A DNA stretch of 64,000 nt, from assembly GCA_020344215.1 (NCBI GenBank), contig CP070815.1:202049-266048 (forward strand), given 5' to 3'. The notes under the pieces were generated by a model that saw nothing but the letters and a program-made list of their open reading frames with translations, did no database searches and was not told where the DNA came from. How positions within the stretch are numbered: position 1 is the first letter of the stretch; every line of letters starts with the position of its first letter. Origin of the DNA: Gemmatimonadota bacterium (lineage in GTDB: Bacteria > Gemmatimonadota > Gemmatimonadetes > Palauibacterales > KS3-K002). Of this stretch, positions 36,361 through 45,392 are shown in pieces. The position numbers were made by a program, and so were the translations under genes.

Positions 36361-36800
36361 CTCGAATCCCTGAAGCTCAAGCGCACCCGCTGCGCTTCCT
36401 CGTCGAACGACAGTTCGATGTTGAGCCCGTAGGCGATGGCCGAGGCCTTGATCATCGTCGCCTCTCTATCATGCAGCACGCCGTCGGCGGCGGCGATATC
36501 GACGAGGTCCTGGATGATGCACTTCAGCTGGTCCGTGCTGTCCCCGAGCAGTCGCGCGACGTTGAGCGTGGACTGGAGGTAGAGTGCGTGGCGATTCTCG
36601 TCCGACCTGAGCGAATCGTAAAGGCTCTTGACCTCTTCCCAGACCTCGACGAACTGGTCAACGGACATGTGGGGCATCCATTCCTTGAACTTCACCAGGA
36701 AGGTCCGCTCTTCCTCGGGATCGAGTTGGTGGTCCGCGAGGTAGGCGATCCCGAGGTACATGTTCACCAGATCATGAGCGTAGCTCCACTCGCCTGACAT
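36357..36800 (-). CDS. TerB-like protein, copy 1
   Basis: A 147-residue all-helical protein related to the TerB/tellurite-resistance-like fold: HDLVNMYLGIAYLADHQLD, then DPEEERTFLVKF, and near the end IAAADGVLHDREATMIKASA with the acidic pattern of TerB helices. It is a clear paralogue of the protein at 40128-40628 (the segment ALYLQSTLNV against GLYLQSTINV). TerB-type proteins are cytoplasmic and thought to bind metal or membrane complexes; tellurite resistance itself is not implied. It follows the M20 peptidase gene by ten bases and overlaps the gamma-glutamyltransferase remnant by four. Confidence 0.75.
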   Translation of the reverse strand: MSGEWSYAHDLVNMYLGIAYLADHQLDPEEERTFLVKFKEWMPHMSVDQFVEVWEEVKSLYDSLRSDENRHALYLQSTLNVARLLGDSTDQLKCIIQDLVDIAAADGVLHDREATMIKASAIAYGLNIELSFDEEAQRVRLSFRDSS

Positions 36801-36810
36801 CGTTACCCCC

Positions 36811-38280
36811 TCAAGAAGCCGAGTTACGGATGAGCTGTACGTAGAACCTCACCATGTCGGCGAGGGCGTCGACCGCGAGCCGTTCGTCGGTGCCGTGAAC
36901 CGTGTTGTACTCCCCGCTGCTGAGCTCGACGGGCGCGAAGCGATAGACGTTGCGGGTCAGGCTCACGAAATAACGGCTGTCCGTCCCGCCGACGACGAGG
37001 TAAGGCGCGACGACGGCGTGCGGGAAGATCTGGCGGATCGTCTGCTGTAGCTGGGTGAAGGTCTCCGACTCGATGTCCGACACAGGTGACGGGTTCGTGG
37101 AGGACTCGGGTGGCGTGATCTCGACGCGGGGATCGTCGATAGTGCGGCGGACGTGCTCTATGACAGTACCTGCGCTGTCGCCCGGCATGATCCGGAAGTT
37201 CACCGCGGCCCGGGCGGACGCCGGCAGGACGTTCGCCTTCACGCCCGCACGGAAGATGGTCGCCGCCGTCGTGGTGCGGAGCATGGAGTTGCCCTCGGGC
37301 GAGGCGCCGAATTGGTGCTCGATGAGCGGGCCGAGCAGCCACCGATTAGCCACGACCAGCCGCTGAACGAACGGCATCTCCGGGCCCAGGTAGTCGAACA
37401 TCGCCGCGGACGCCCCCCTGATGCCACCGGGGATGGGGTGCGTCTCGAGCTCATGTATGGCGGCGCTCAGGATACCGACCGCCGTTTGTGGTGGCGGCAT
37501 CGAGGAGTGGCCACCCTCCTGGCGAACGGTGAGCTCCAGGGTGATGAAGCCCTTCTCGGCGATCCCGACAAGCGCGACGCTCTGATCGATACCCGGCACG
37601 CCGTCGGTGACCAGACCGCCCTCGTCGAGCACGAATTCCAGCTCGATCCCGCGCTCCTCCAGAAGCTCAGCGATGGCACGGGCGCCTGACCCTCCAACCT
37701 CTTCGTCGTGACCGAAGGCCAGGTAGACGGTCCGCCGGGGCTGGAATCCTTCGGCGGCCAAGATCTCCACCGCCTCAAGGATGCCGATTAGAGAACCCTT
37801 GTCGTCGAGCGTTCCCCTCCCCCACACATAGCCCTCCGCGACCCGACCCTCGTAGGCCGGGTACTGCCAGTCCGACTCGGTGCCCGGCTCGACCGGCACC
37901 ACGTCGATATGGGCCATCAGCAGGATCGAACTGAGCTGCGGGTCGCTCCCCGGCCAACGATAGAGCAGACTGTAGCCAGCGATGACTTCCCGCTCGAGCG
38001 TCGCCTGAACGTTTGGGAAGGTTTCGCTGAGATAGGCGTGGAAGTCGATGAACGGGTACGGCTCGAACGGCGCCGAATCCTGGTGAGAGATCGTGCGGAA
38101 GCGCAGCGCGCCGCCCAGATGCTCAGCGACCGACCCCGCATCTACCGCGATCGCCGCCACAGGCTCGACCTCGACCTGCTTCGAGCTGAAGCCTAGCGTT
38201 CGAACGACCAGCACGCCCACCAGAGCCGCAAGCGCGGCGACGATGACAAGCAGTGCTTTCCTGATCATCCTTCCGCCCAC
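36811..38280 (-). CDS. M20-family carboxypeptidase S-like peptidase
   Basis: The 489-residue protein has an N-terminal hydrophobic anchor (ALLVIVAALAALVGVLVV) and a two-zinc M20 core: LLMAHIDVVP with zinc His and catalytic Asp, WGRGTLDDKG with the bridging Asp, FGHDEEVGGSG with the general base Glu, and VLDEGG. The inserted dimerisation-type domain (GHSSMPP) is present. Carboxypeptidase S-type enzymes trim peptides from the C-terminus. The GTG at 38280 is used; an ATG at 38268 is equally possible. It begins four bases after the stop of the amidohydrolase gene and precedes a TerB-like gene by ten bases. Confidence 0.85.
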   Translation of the reverse strand: MGGRMIRKALLVIVAALAALVGVLVVRTLGFSSKQVEVEPVAAIAVDAGSVAEHLGGALRFRTISHQDSAPFEPYPFIDFHAYLSETFPNVQATLEREVIAGYSLLYRWPGSDPQLSSILLMAHIDVVPVEPGTESDWQYPAYEGRVAEGYVWGRGTLDDKGSLIGILEAVEILAAEGFQPRRTVYLAFGHDEEVGGSGARAIAELLEERGIELEFVLDEGGLVTDGVPGIDQSVALVGIAEKGFITLELTVRQEGGHSSMPPPQTAVGILSAAIHELETHPIPGGIRGASAAMFDYLGPEMPFVQRLVVANRWLLGPLIEHQFGASPEGNSMLRTTTAATIFRAGVKANVLPASARAAVNFRIMPGDSAGTVIEHVRRTIDDPRVEITPPESSTNPSPVSDIESETFTQLQQTIRQIFPHAVVAPYLVVGGTDSRYFVSLTRNVYRFAPVELSSGEYNTVHGTDERLAVDALADMVRFYVQLIRNSAS

Positions 38281-38283
38281 CAG

Positions 38284-40059
38284 CTAGTATGCCTCAGGAT
38301 AGATGACTCGCCCACCGACAATGGTCAGCGTGATCGATCCGTTCAGCAGCCCGCCGGGCTCGGTGCTGCCAGCGACAAGCGGATCGATGTCCATTACCGT
38401 GATGTCCGCCCACTTACCCGCTGCCAACACACCCGTCTCGTCCTCCATAAACGCGGAACGCGCCGCCCACACCGTGTAGGCGCGCACAGCTTCTTCGGGA
38501 GTCACGGTCTGTTCTGGATACCAGCCGCCCTCCGGTTGCAGATCTTTGTCACGGCGCGTGACGGCGGCGTGGAGCCCGTAGAAGACGTCGTGATCGGAGC
38601 CGGGCAAGTCGGAGTTGAAGGTCAGCGGTACGCCGGTCTGCCGCATCGTCCTCCAGGCGTAGGCGCCTTTGATACGCTGCGGGCCGACGCGATCCTCCGC
38701 CCACGTCTTGTCTTCCACCGCGTGCGGCGGCTCCATCGAAGCGACGAGGTCGAGAGCTGCGAAGCGAGCGAAGTCGGACGGATGGACTATCTGAGCGTGC
38801 TCGATACGGTGTCGGTAGTTGCGCGCCTCCGGGTGCGCCTGGTAGACGGATTCGATGAAGTCGAGCGTCCTGCGGTTGCCGGCGTCGCCGATAGCGTGGA
38901 TGCACACCTGGAAGCCGGCCTCCATCGTCCGCGCAATCAGTTCCCAATCGAAACCGTACTCGGCACCACCCACCCCGCGGTGGCCCGGCATGTCCGAGTA
39001 GTCATCCAGCATCTGCGCGCCCCGCGAGCCCAGCGCCCCGTCGTGGAAGGCCTTCACGGAACGTGTGACGAGCATGCTCTCGATATCGCGGTCAGGGCCA
39101 CGCTCCAGCCACTCACGGAGTAACGGCTCGTCACTACCCTGCAGCATCGCGTACACACGCAGCGGCAGCCTCGCCTCACGCTCCAGGTTCTCGAAGGTCT
39201 GGATCAGCGCTGCATCGGCACCCGCCTCATGCACCGCCACGTAGCCCGCAGCCGCCATAGCCTGCAATCCGGCGAGCACGCGAGACTCCAGTCGTTCCTG
39301 CGTCAGAGGCGGCAAGGCCGCTTCCAAGAGGTCGGTAGCGTTGTTGAGCAGGATGCCGGTTGGAACACCGTTGCGGTCCTTCACGATCTCACCGCCGGTC
39401 GGCGCTTCCGTTTCCGCCGTGATACCGGCGCGCTCGAACGCCAGTCGATTTCCCCAGACCGCGAAGCTGTGGAGGCCCTTCAGGATCACCGGGTGATCAG
39501 GCACACGCTCACTGAGCAGGCGATTGTCAGGGTAACGGTTCGCCCACGCGCCCTCATCCCAGCCCCAGCCGACGATCCATTCGCCGGCCGGGAGCTCCTC
39601 CGCCGCGGCGGCCGCCAGCTCGACCGCCTGTTCCTCCTCCGTGACACCGGTTAGGTCCAGCCGCTCGAGGTTCGCGCCGAGACCCGCGATATGAACGTGT
39701 GAGTCGACCAGGCCCGGCAGTACGGTGGAGCCGCCGACGTCGTAGACCTGCGTGCCGCCACCGCGGTAGGCCTGCGCCTCAGCGTTGCCGCCGACGAACA
39801 CTATCCTACCGTCACGGATGGCCACTGCCTCAGCGTCCGGATGCCAGCCGCCGGCATCGAACGGGGCGTTGGCCGCCGGTGTCCCGTCAGGCGCAGGGTC
39901 GTCCCAGGTGAACGTGTAGACGCGCCCGTTCAGCAGCAGCGAATCCGCAAGCTCGACCTCGGACTCGCCGCCGCAGGCGAGGGCGACGCACAGTACAAGA
40001 CCGGCCGCCGCATGGCCGGACCGCGAGCGCCAGTCGGGCGAAGATCTCGACACGTTCAT
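38284..40059 (-). CDS. YtcJ-like metal-dependent amidohydrolase, lipoprotein
   Basis: Starting at the ATG at 40059, the 591-residue product has a lipobox (VALAC, Cys near residue 30). It is an amidohydrolase of the YtcJ group: the metal motif VDSHVHIAG, HAIGDAGNRRTLD, RHRIEHAQIV, and the late SDLPGSDHDVF. These proteins hydrolyse amides of unknown nature; exoenzymes of the group can act on acylated amino acids. Lipid anchoring to the envelope fits the secreted peptidases on either side. The stop lies four bases before the M20 start. Confidence 0.85.
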   Translation of the reverse strand: MNVSRSSPDWRSRSGHAAAGLVLCVALACGGESEVELADSLLLNGRVYTFTWDDPAPDGTPAANAPFDAGGWHPDAEAVAIRDGRIVFVGGNAEAQAYRGGGTQVYDVGGSTVLPGLVDSHVHIAGLGANLERLDLTGVTEEEQAVELAAAAAEELPAGEWIVGWGWDEGAWANRYPDNRLLSERVPDHPVILKGLHSFAVWGNRLAFERAGITAETEAPTGGEIVKDRNGVPTGILLNNATDLLEAALPPLTQERLESRVLAGLQAMAAAGYVAVHEAGADAALIQTFENLEREARLPLRVYAMLQGSDEPLLREWLERGPDRDIESMLVTRSVKAFHDGALGSRGAQMLDDYSDMPGHRGVGGAEYGFDWELIARTMEAGFQVCIHAIGDAGNRRTLDFIESVYQAHPEARNYRHRIEHAQIVHPSDFARFAALDLVASMEPPHAVEDKTWAEDRVGPQRIKGAYAWRTMRQTGVPLTFNSDLPGSDHDVFYGLHAAVTRRDKDLQPEGGWYPEQTVTPEEAVRAYTVWAARSAFMEDETGVLAAGKWADITVMDIDPLVAGSTEPGGLLNGSITLTIVGGRVIYPEAY

Positions 40060-40127
40060 ATCACACCGACTCCGTTTCGCTTTGCCTCTACGTACCGCAG
40101 GTCCATCGACCGACGGTGAGCCGCCGC

Positions 40128-40628
40128 TCAATTCGCGTCCTTGAGGATGAGCTCCACCTGGCCGGTCTTCGCGTTGAGTCGCAAGTCGGCGCTGAGACCG
40201 AACGTTATCGCGGCCGCCTTGATCATGGTCACCTCGTTCTCGTGGAGCTTGTTGTCGGCGCCGGCGATCTCGACGAGGTCCCGTATGATCGCTCGCAGCT
40301 TCTTCTTGTTGCCGCCGAGTGAGTGGAGCACATTGATCGTCGACTGGAGGTAGAGGCCATAGCGGGCCTCGCTCGAGTCGAGCGACCGGTGCACCGACAT
40401 GACCTCGCCCCAGACCTTCTCGAACTCTTCCAGCGGAACCTTCGGCATCCAGCCGCCGAACTTGCGCATGAAGATGCGTTGTTCCTCAGGATCGAGCTCG
40501 TTGTCCGCAAGCACAGCGATTCCCAGGTACAGATTGACCAGGTCGTGGGCGGGGGTCCACTCACGGCCCAACTTGACCCCGGGCGCGCCGAGGCGTTTCA
40601 GGTGCGAGGGTGTCTCGAACTTGGTCAT
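40128..40628 (-). CDS. TerB-like protein, copy 2
   Basis: A 166-residue helical protein that is paralogous to the one at 36357-36800: HDLVNLYLGIAVLADNELD, DPEEQRIFMRKFGGWMP, GLYLQSTINVLHSLGG and IAGADNKLHENEVTMIKAAA. An extra N-terminal tail of about 20 residues is charged. The ATG at 40628 overlaps the stop of the M14 carboxypeptidase gene (ATGA), so the two are translationally coupled. Cytoplasmic, role unknown; the repeated pairing with peptidase genes suggests a link to peptide uptake or to envelope quality control. Confidence 0.75.
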   Translation of the reverse strand: MTKFETPSHLKRLGAPGVKLGREWTPAHDLVNLYLGIAVLADNELDPEEQRIFMRKFGGWMPKVPLEEFEKVWGEVMSVHRSLDSSEARYGLYLQSTINVLHSLGGNKKKLRAIIRDLVEIAGADNKLHENEVTMIKAAAITFGLSADLRLNAKTGQVELILKDAN

Positions 40629-43426
40629 TGCACTTCAGCGTCCGTAGTCGTCGCCTCGTCTTCCGGCTCGGGCCGCGCCGGCCAGCCGGCCCGCAGGTCG
40701 TTCCAATGGAGGATCGTGTTGAACACGAGTGCGTGGCTACCGTGTGTCTGCCAACGCCAGAACGCCCGGTTGGCCAACAGCACCACGTGGCCGTCCCCGA
40801 CAGGCGCGTCGATGACCGCCGGGGTGTCGGCGATCTCCTGCTCACCGCGCAGCATCCCGCTCATGAGCACGTCCCGCTCGGGGAAGCTCAGGACGACCCG
40901 CGGCACCTCCTTCTGCCAGATCTCATCCTTCAGCCAGTCGGGCATATAGGGGCTGGTGACGTCATCGCTTACGCTGAATACCGGCGCCTGACTGAAGTAG
41001 ACGGCTAGCGACTCGCCGTATCCGTAGGCGATGGGGCTCGACCCGTCGTTGACGACGGCCTTCAGCACGGTGCCGCGGGCCTGAAGGTCGCTGGTACGCC
41101 TGACGCTCACGCGGCGGGTTATCGCCATATCGATGGGCAACGCGGCCGTGGTCCCTTCCGTGATGAAGACGCCACCGGCGGAGATGAAATCCTTGAGGTT
41201 CTTCAGGCCGTCATAGCCCATGCCGCCGCGCACGTCGTCGGTTTCGTCGATGATCCCAATGTTGGGGTAGTCCTCGCTATGCTGCCAAGGGATCGGCTCA
41301 CCGGCGTCGGTCGTCCCCGCCACCAGGGTCTGCGGGTTAGCCCAGGTGCGCGGCATGATGATGACGTCGAAGTTGGACAGATCATGCGTCGCCAGATCCT
41401 GCTCCGACAGATAGGTATAGGGGATAGCGATGCGATCGAAGGCGAACTGCCACCATCCGGCGTCCTGCGGGGTTGATACCCAGGTGTGGACCAGCGCCAC
41501 CCGTGGGACTTCCACCGGGTGGGTCGCCACGTCGGGACGGCGGCGTACGCCGCGCACCTCCAACCCGAGCTGCTCGGCAGCGGCTTCCAGCATCTCGGCC
41601 AGGTCCTCCGGGTTGCCCTCGGCCGGGATGATGAAGCTTCCGGAATTGTAGGTCCGGCCGCCGGCCTCGAAGCTCGACTCGGCGGCAAGCATCTCGACGT
41701 CGGCTAGCTGGAAGCGGAAGACCGTGAAGTTGTCGTCAGTGGTGTTGTTGAGCAGATAGAAGTCCCGACCTCTGCCCTCGAGCCGACCGACCACGCCGAG
41801 CGGCTCGCTCGCCAGAGTCATGCCCGCCGAGAGGATGGCCGGATCATCTACCCGATGCGCATCTACCTGGTGGAGAAAAGGCAGCGTCCAACCTGTATCG
41901 TCGTATGGCGGGTCCTCGTCACGCGGGAACTGTTGCACATCGAGGAGCACGCGGGCGAGCGTACGGTACGGCTGATCGAGTCTGATGACGTAGGACCCCT
42001 CCGGGGCCGACTTTCGTTCGTCGCCATCCGACCAGCTCAAGTCCTCGTCCGCTACGTGGATCTCGAGGCCCTGCTCTATTAGGAGCGCCACCAGGTTCTC
42101 GGTCGCGAGCGGACGGCGCTGGTCACGCGGGATGACCCAGGCGTGCGGCGCCTCGGATCTCCCGGTCTCGATCGCCCGCACACCGCGCAGATAGAAGTTG
42201 TCCAGGAACTCATCGCCTCTGTCTGCAGCGTACTTGAGCGCCACGAGGACGCCGCTCTGCATGTAGTTGGTGTTGTTGCGCAGCGACCAAGTGACCTCCT
42301 CGAGCGGCGGGTTCGGCCGATACCAGCGCTTGGCGGTAGAGGACGGGCGAAGCGTGCGCTCCATCGTGTCCGCCCCCCTGTTGCCCAGGGTCTCGTAGAA
42401 TCGACCGATGCTGTTGCGCGTGTTGGCGATCCAGAACAGGTAGTTGGCTGCCCAGCCGGTGTAAAATGAGTGCGTCCAGACGCCCGGCATGCCGCGTTTC
42501 GTCAGCTGCGTGACCTCCTCGTGAGCCAGGTTGTGCCACTCGTCGATCGTTAGAGCGTCGAGCTCATCGTTGTAAGGCCCGGTCCCGGTGGAGACGTAGA
42601 GGAAGTAGGCCGACTCATGGAGGTCGTGCATGACGGTCGGCGTCCAGTACAGGTAGCGGCCGAGGATGTTGCGGGTAAGCGCCAGTGCGAGCCCGTAGCC
42701 GTCGCGGTTGTTGTCGTGAGCGACGTACTTGCCCCAGTAGGGGAGTCCGGGTCCGACATTCCCATGCGCCTTGGCATAGTTGTAGGAATCAACCATGCGA
42801 TCACGGCCGTCGGGCTCGAGCACCGGGACTATGACGGTAATCACGTTGTCGCGAATCGCCTTCACGAACGGAGACTCCTCCACGGCGAGGCGATAGGCCA
42901 GCTCCATCAGCATCTCGGGCGCGCCGGTCTCCGGCGAGTGGAGGCCGCCGCCCACGTAGTAGATCGGGTTCGCCTGGGCGATGATCTCGCGCGCCTCGTC
43001 CTCGGAGAGAGCGCGCGGGTCGGCCAGCGCATTGACGTATCCCCTGTAACGCTCCAGATCGGCGAGCGTCGCTTCATCGGCGACGATCACCTCGATCATG
43101 TCACGACCCTCCTCGGTCTTCCCGACCGTGCGGAACTCGACGCGCGGCGACGCCTGGGCCAGCGCCCGCATGTAGCCGTAGATAGCCTGCGTGCTGTGCA
43201 GGATCTCGGGCGCACCGATGATCTCGCCGAAGTGATCGAGCGGCGAGGGCACGGTGGCAGAGCTGGGGAGATGGTCGACCAGCTCGTTCAAGAAGCGCGG
43301 ATCGGTGGTGTAGCGCTCGATCCGCTCGCCGTATTCCGCATCGTTCTCCTGGGCGCGGGCGAACGGCGGCAGGATCAGGATCGAGACGAGGCTTGCGACC
43401 ACGGTCACGGTAGCCCGGCGGCGCAT
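40625..43426 (-). CDS. Secreted M14-family zinc carboxypeptidase
   Basis: I use the ATG at 43426 with a GGAGGG site seven bases upstream and a signal peptide ending in ARAQ. The first 400 residues are an M14 peptidase: zinc ligands in GGLHSPETGAPE (HxxE) and MHDLHES, with DNNRDG before the latter. The second half, about 500 residues, has no motif I recognise beyond a class I glutamine-amidotransferase-like strand pattern seen in large bacterial M14 proteins. It should be periplasmic or secreted and degrade peptides from the C-terminus. It is the first gene of the block that runs to 34336. Confidence 0.85.
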   Translation of the reverse strand: MRRRATVTVVASLVSILILPPFARAQENDAEYGERIERYTTDPRFLNELVDHLPSSATVPSPLDHFGEIIGAPEILHSTQAIYGYMRALAQASPRVEFRTVGKTEEGRDMIEVIVADEATLADLERYRGYVNALADPRALSEDEAREIIAQANPIYYVGGGLHSPETGAPEMLMELAYRLAVEESPFVKAIRDNVITVIVPVLEPDGRDRMVDSYNYAKAHGNVGPGLPYWGKYVAHDNNRDGYGLALALTRNILGRYLYWTPTVMHDLHESAYFLYVSTGTGPYNDELDALTIDEWHNLAHEEVTQLTKRGMPGVWTHSFYTGWAANYLFWIANTRNSIGRFYETLGNRGADTMERTLRPSSTAKRWYRPNPPLEEVTWSLRNNTNYMQSGVLVALKYAADRGDEFLDNFYLRGVRAIETGRSEAPHAWVIPRDQRRPLATENLVALLIEQGLEIHVADEDLSWSDGDERKSAPEGSYVIRLDQPYRTLARVLLDVQQFPRDEDPPYDDTGWTLPFLHQVDAHRVDDPAILSAGMTLASEPLGVVGRLEGRGRDFYLLNNTTDDNFTVFRFQLADVEMLAAESSFEAGGRTYNSGSFIIPAEGNPEDLAEMLEAAAEQLGLEVRGVRRRPDVATHPVEVPRVALVHTWVSTPQDAGWWQFAFDRIAIPYTYLSEQDLATHDLSNFDVIIMPRTWANPQTLVAGTTDAGEPIPWQHSEDYPNIGIIDETDDVRGGMGYDGLKNLKDFISAGGVFITEGTTAALPIDMAITRRVSVRRTSDLQARGTVLKAVVNDGSSPIAYGYGESLAVYFSQAPVFSVSDDVTSPYMPDWLKDEIWQKEVPRVVLSFPERDVLMSGMLRGEQEIADTPAVIDAPVGDGHVVLLANRAFWRWQTHGSHALVFNTILHWNDLRAGWPARPEPEDEATTTDAEVQ

Positions 43427-43533
43427 GGTATCCCTCCGTGAGCTGATGTTTCGTCTTGTCGAGAGGCTAGGGCGGTTGAACGGCACTTAAATGTAGTGAG
43501 CCGTCGCCGGGGGGGCTATCCGGGCCGCGAAAA

Positions 43534-43563
43534 GCGCCACCTGGAACAGGGTCCGGGTGGCGC
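43534..43563 (-). terminator. Intrinsic terminator of the M6 peptidase gene
   Basis: An 8-bp stem (GCGCCACC against GGTGGCGC, 14-base loop) is followed on the minus strand by TTTTCGCGG. It stands 26 bases after the stop at 43589 and upstream of the M14 gene. Confidence 0.7.
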
Positions 43564-43588
43564 CGTTCCACGCTAACGACTCAGCCAG

Positions 43589-45376
43589 TCACTTCGGGAT
43601 GAGACGCCGCCTCACTCCGGGGAGCGGAGAGAGCGGATCCAGTCGGTCGGCGCTTGGGAAGAGGCGCGGGGCGCCCGCCGGCGGTGCTTCCTCGCCGACG
43701 CGGTAGCCCGATGTGTCGATGCCGGAGACGAAACTGTGGGTGATCAGCCCGTCCCGCATATCGACATCCCCGTCGGCATCGACATCGCCGTAGGCCATCA
43801 GACCTGTCACATCGCCTATGTACCCGATCGCGTAGTCGTAGATCAGATCCACGTCCGCGATGGTGACGGCCCCGTTGCCGTCGACGTCGCCCCAAAGTAT
43901 CACGGGAGCGCTGATCACTATATCGAAGCTCGCGAGGTTGCCGGAGAACGAGATGTTCCGCACCGCGACCCCGGAGGCCGCGCCCACATAGTTGTGGCTG
44001 TTGGGGTCGGAGCCGCCGTCGAACGTCGTGTTCCCCGACGTGCCGGGGTAGGGATCGCCGCTGTCGCCTCCATTCCGATTGAAGTCGAGATCGTATTGCC
44101 CGTCCGCCTCCTCGAGGTCTACTCCCTTGTGGTTCTCATCGTCGTTGATGCCGTACCCCTCGGCGGTCACGTCCTCGTCGACATGCCAGACCAGCAGCCC
44201 AGTGCCCAGCAGGTAGGCGTCCGAGCCGATCCGCTGCCGGTTGGACAGCAGGAAGTACTCGTTCGTGCCCGGAATATCGATACGGACCACAGCGCGACTG
44301 GTTTGAACCGGGCTCAAGCCATAGCCCAGGGCGCTCTCCGTCAGGGTGGTGACGTTGAGCCAGCCGAGGTAATCTCTGGACCAGGCACACATATGGGCCG
44401 GCGACGTCTGTGAGTTCCAATTCCCTGCAGCCATCAGACCCCAGTACCCGATGCCGCGCGAGCTCCCGTCGTAATCGTAGAGGTCGGGAAGGCCGAGTGC
44501 GTGCCCGAGCTCGTGTGACAGCGTCCCACTACCCATGATCTGGGCGGCGGTACAACCGACGCCAGACTGGATCGTGTAATCGGAGATCCGGATGAACCCG
44601 CCGCCCGCAGCGGCATCGTCGGTGACGAAAGCTACGCCATACCAGGCCTCGTAGACCCAGCGGTGCGGCCAGATGCCGGTGCTTGCGCCTCCGCAGGTCC
44701 GAGGGACCGAAGGATAGATGAAGGCGACCACATCCACGTAACCGTCGTCGTCACCTGAGTTGGGGACCCCGTCGGGCCCGTCGTTGTCGAACTGGGAGAA
44801 ATCGAAGCCGGGGTCGACCGCGGTGAGCGCGTCCCTCATGAACTCGCCGGCTTCCCCGTACTTGGGGTCGCCATTCGACTCGTAATAGCTGGCCGTATTC
44901 GGCAGGCCGACCCAGTCGGAGACCAGCCCGGTGATCCCGAACTGGCCGCCCGACAGTTCAGCGTAGTACTCGCTCACCGATACCGTGCCCATACCGTCGC
45001 CGTAGAGGCGCTGCTGGTACTCGGCCTGAGTGAACGGGGCCGTGGCATCGCTGAACAGGCCGGCAATAACGGGGACGGACAATACGCCCGTCACCGCCGC
45101 ACCGCTCACGGCCAGCTGGCTGGGCGAGTAGGAGGGGCCAAGCATGGGGCGTACACTGGCCCGCACCTCGCGTATCCTCCGCACTTTGTGCTTCCAGGCC
45201 CGCCGGAACTGGAAGGCAGTCGGATCTCGCTGCAGAGTCTCCAGCACCCACTGAGGCGGCTGAACGCCTCGCACGCGCCCGATCTCCAGCACATCCTGGC
45301 CGGCGGCGGAATCGGAGATGAGCAGGAGGCCTGCGACTAGCGCGAAGCTCGATACGACGATGCGCTCGAGTCTCAT
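43589..45376 (-). CDS. M6-family metallopeptidase with C-terminal dockerin
   Basis: The ATG at 45376 has GGAGGG eight bases upstream and opens a Sec signal (SDSAAGQ). The 595-residue protein is an M6 (immune inhibitor A-like) peptidase with zinc motif SHELGHALGLPD, preceded by GDDDGYVDVVAFIYPS and followed by the Met-turn-like GYWGLMAAGN. After a small beta domain the C-terminus carries two dockerin type I units, WGDVDGNGAVTIADVDLIYD and YGDVDADGDVDMRDGLI, each a calcium-binding F-hand. Dockerins dock to cohesin domains. Sixteen bases upstream ends the gene for a lipoprotein with a cohesin-like domain. Confidence 0.85.
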   Translation of the reverse strand: MRLERIVVSSFALVAGLLLISDSAAGQDVLEIGRVRGVQPPQWVLETLQRDPTAFQFRRAWKHKVRRIREVRASVRPMLGPSYSPSQLAVSGAAVTGVLSVPVIAGLFSDATAPFTQAEYQQRLYGDGMGTVSVSEYYAELSGGQFGITGLVSDWVGLPNTASYYESNGDPKYGEAGEFMRDALTAVDPGFDFSQFDNDGPDGVPNSGDDDGYVDVVAFIYPSVPRTCGGASTGIWPHRWVYEAWYGVAFVTDDAAAGGGFIRISDYTIQSGVGCTAAQIMGSGTLSHELGHALGLPDLYDYDGSSRGIGYWGLMAAGNWNSQTSPAHMCAWSRDYLGWLNVTTLTESALGYGLSPVQTSRAVVRIDIPGTNEYFLLSNRQRIGSDAYLLGTGLLVWHVDEDVTAEGYGINDDENHKGVDLEEADGQYDLDFNRNGGDSGDPYPGTSGNTTFDGGSDPNSHNYVGAASGVAVRNISFSGNLASFDIVISAPVILWGDVDGNGAVTIADVDLIYDYAIGYIGDVTGLMAYGDVDADGDVDMRDGLITHSFVSGIDTSGYRVGEEAPPAGAPRLFPSADRLDPLSPLPGVRRRLIPK

Positions 45377-45392
45377 CTCGCAGCCCTCCGAT

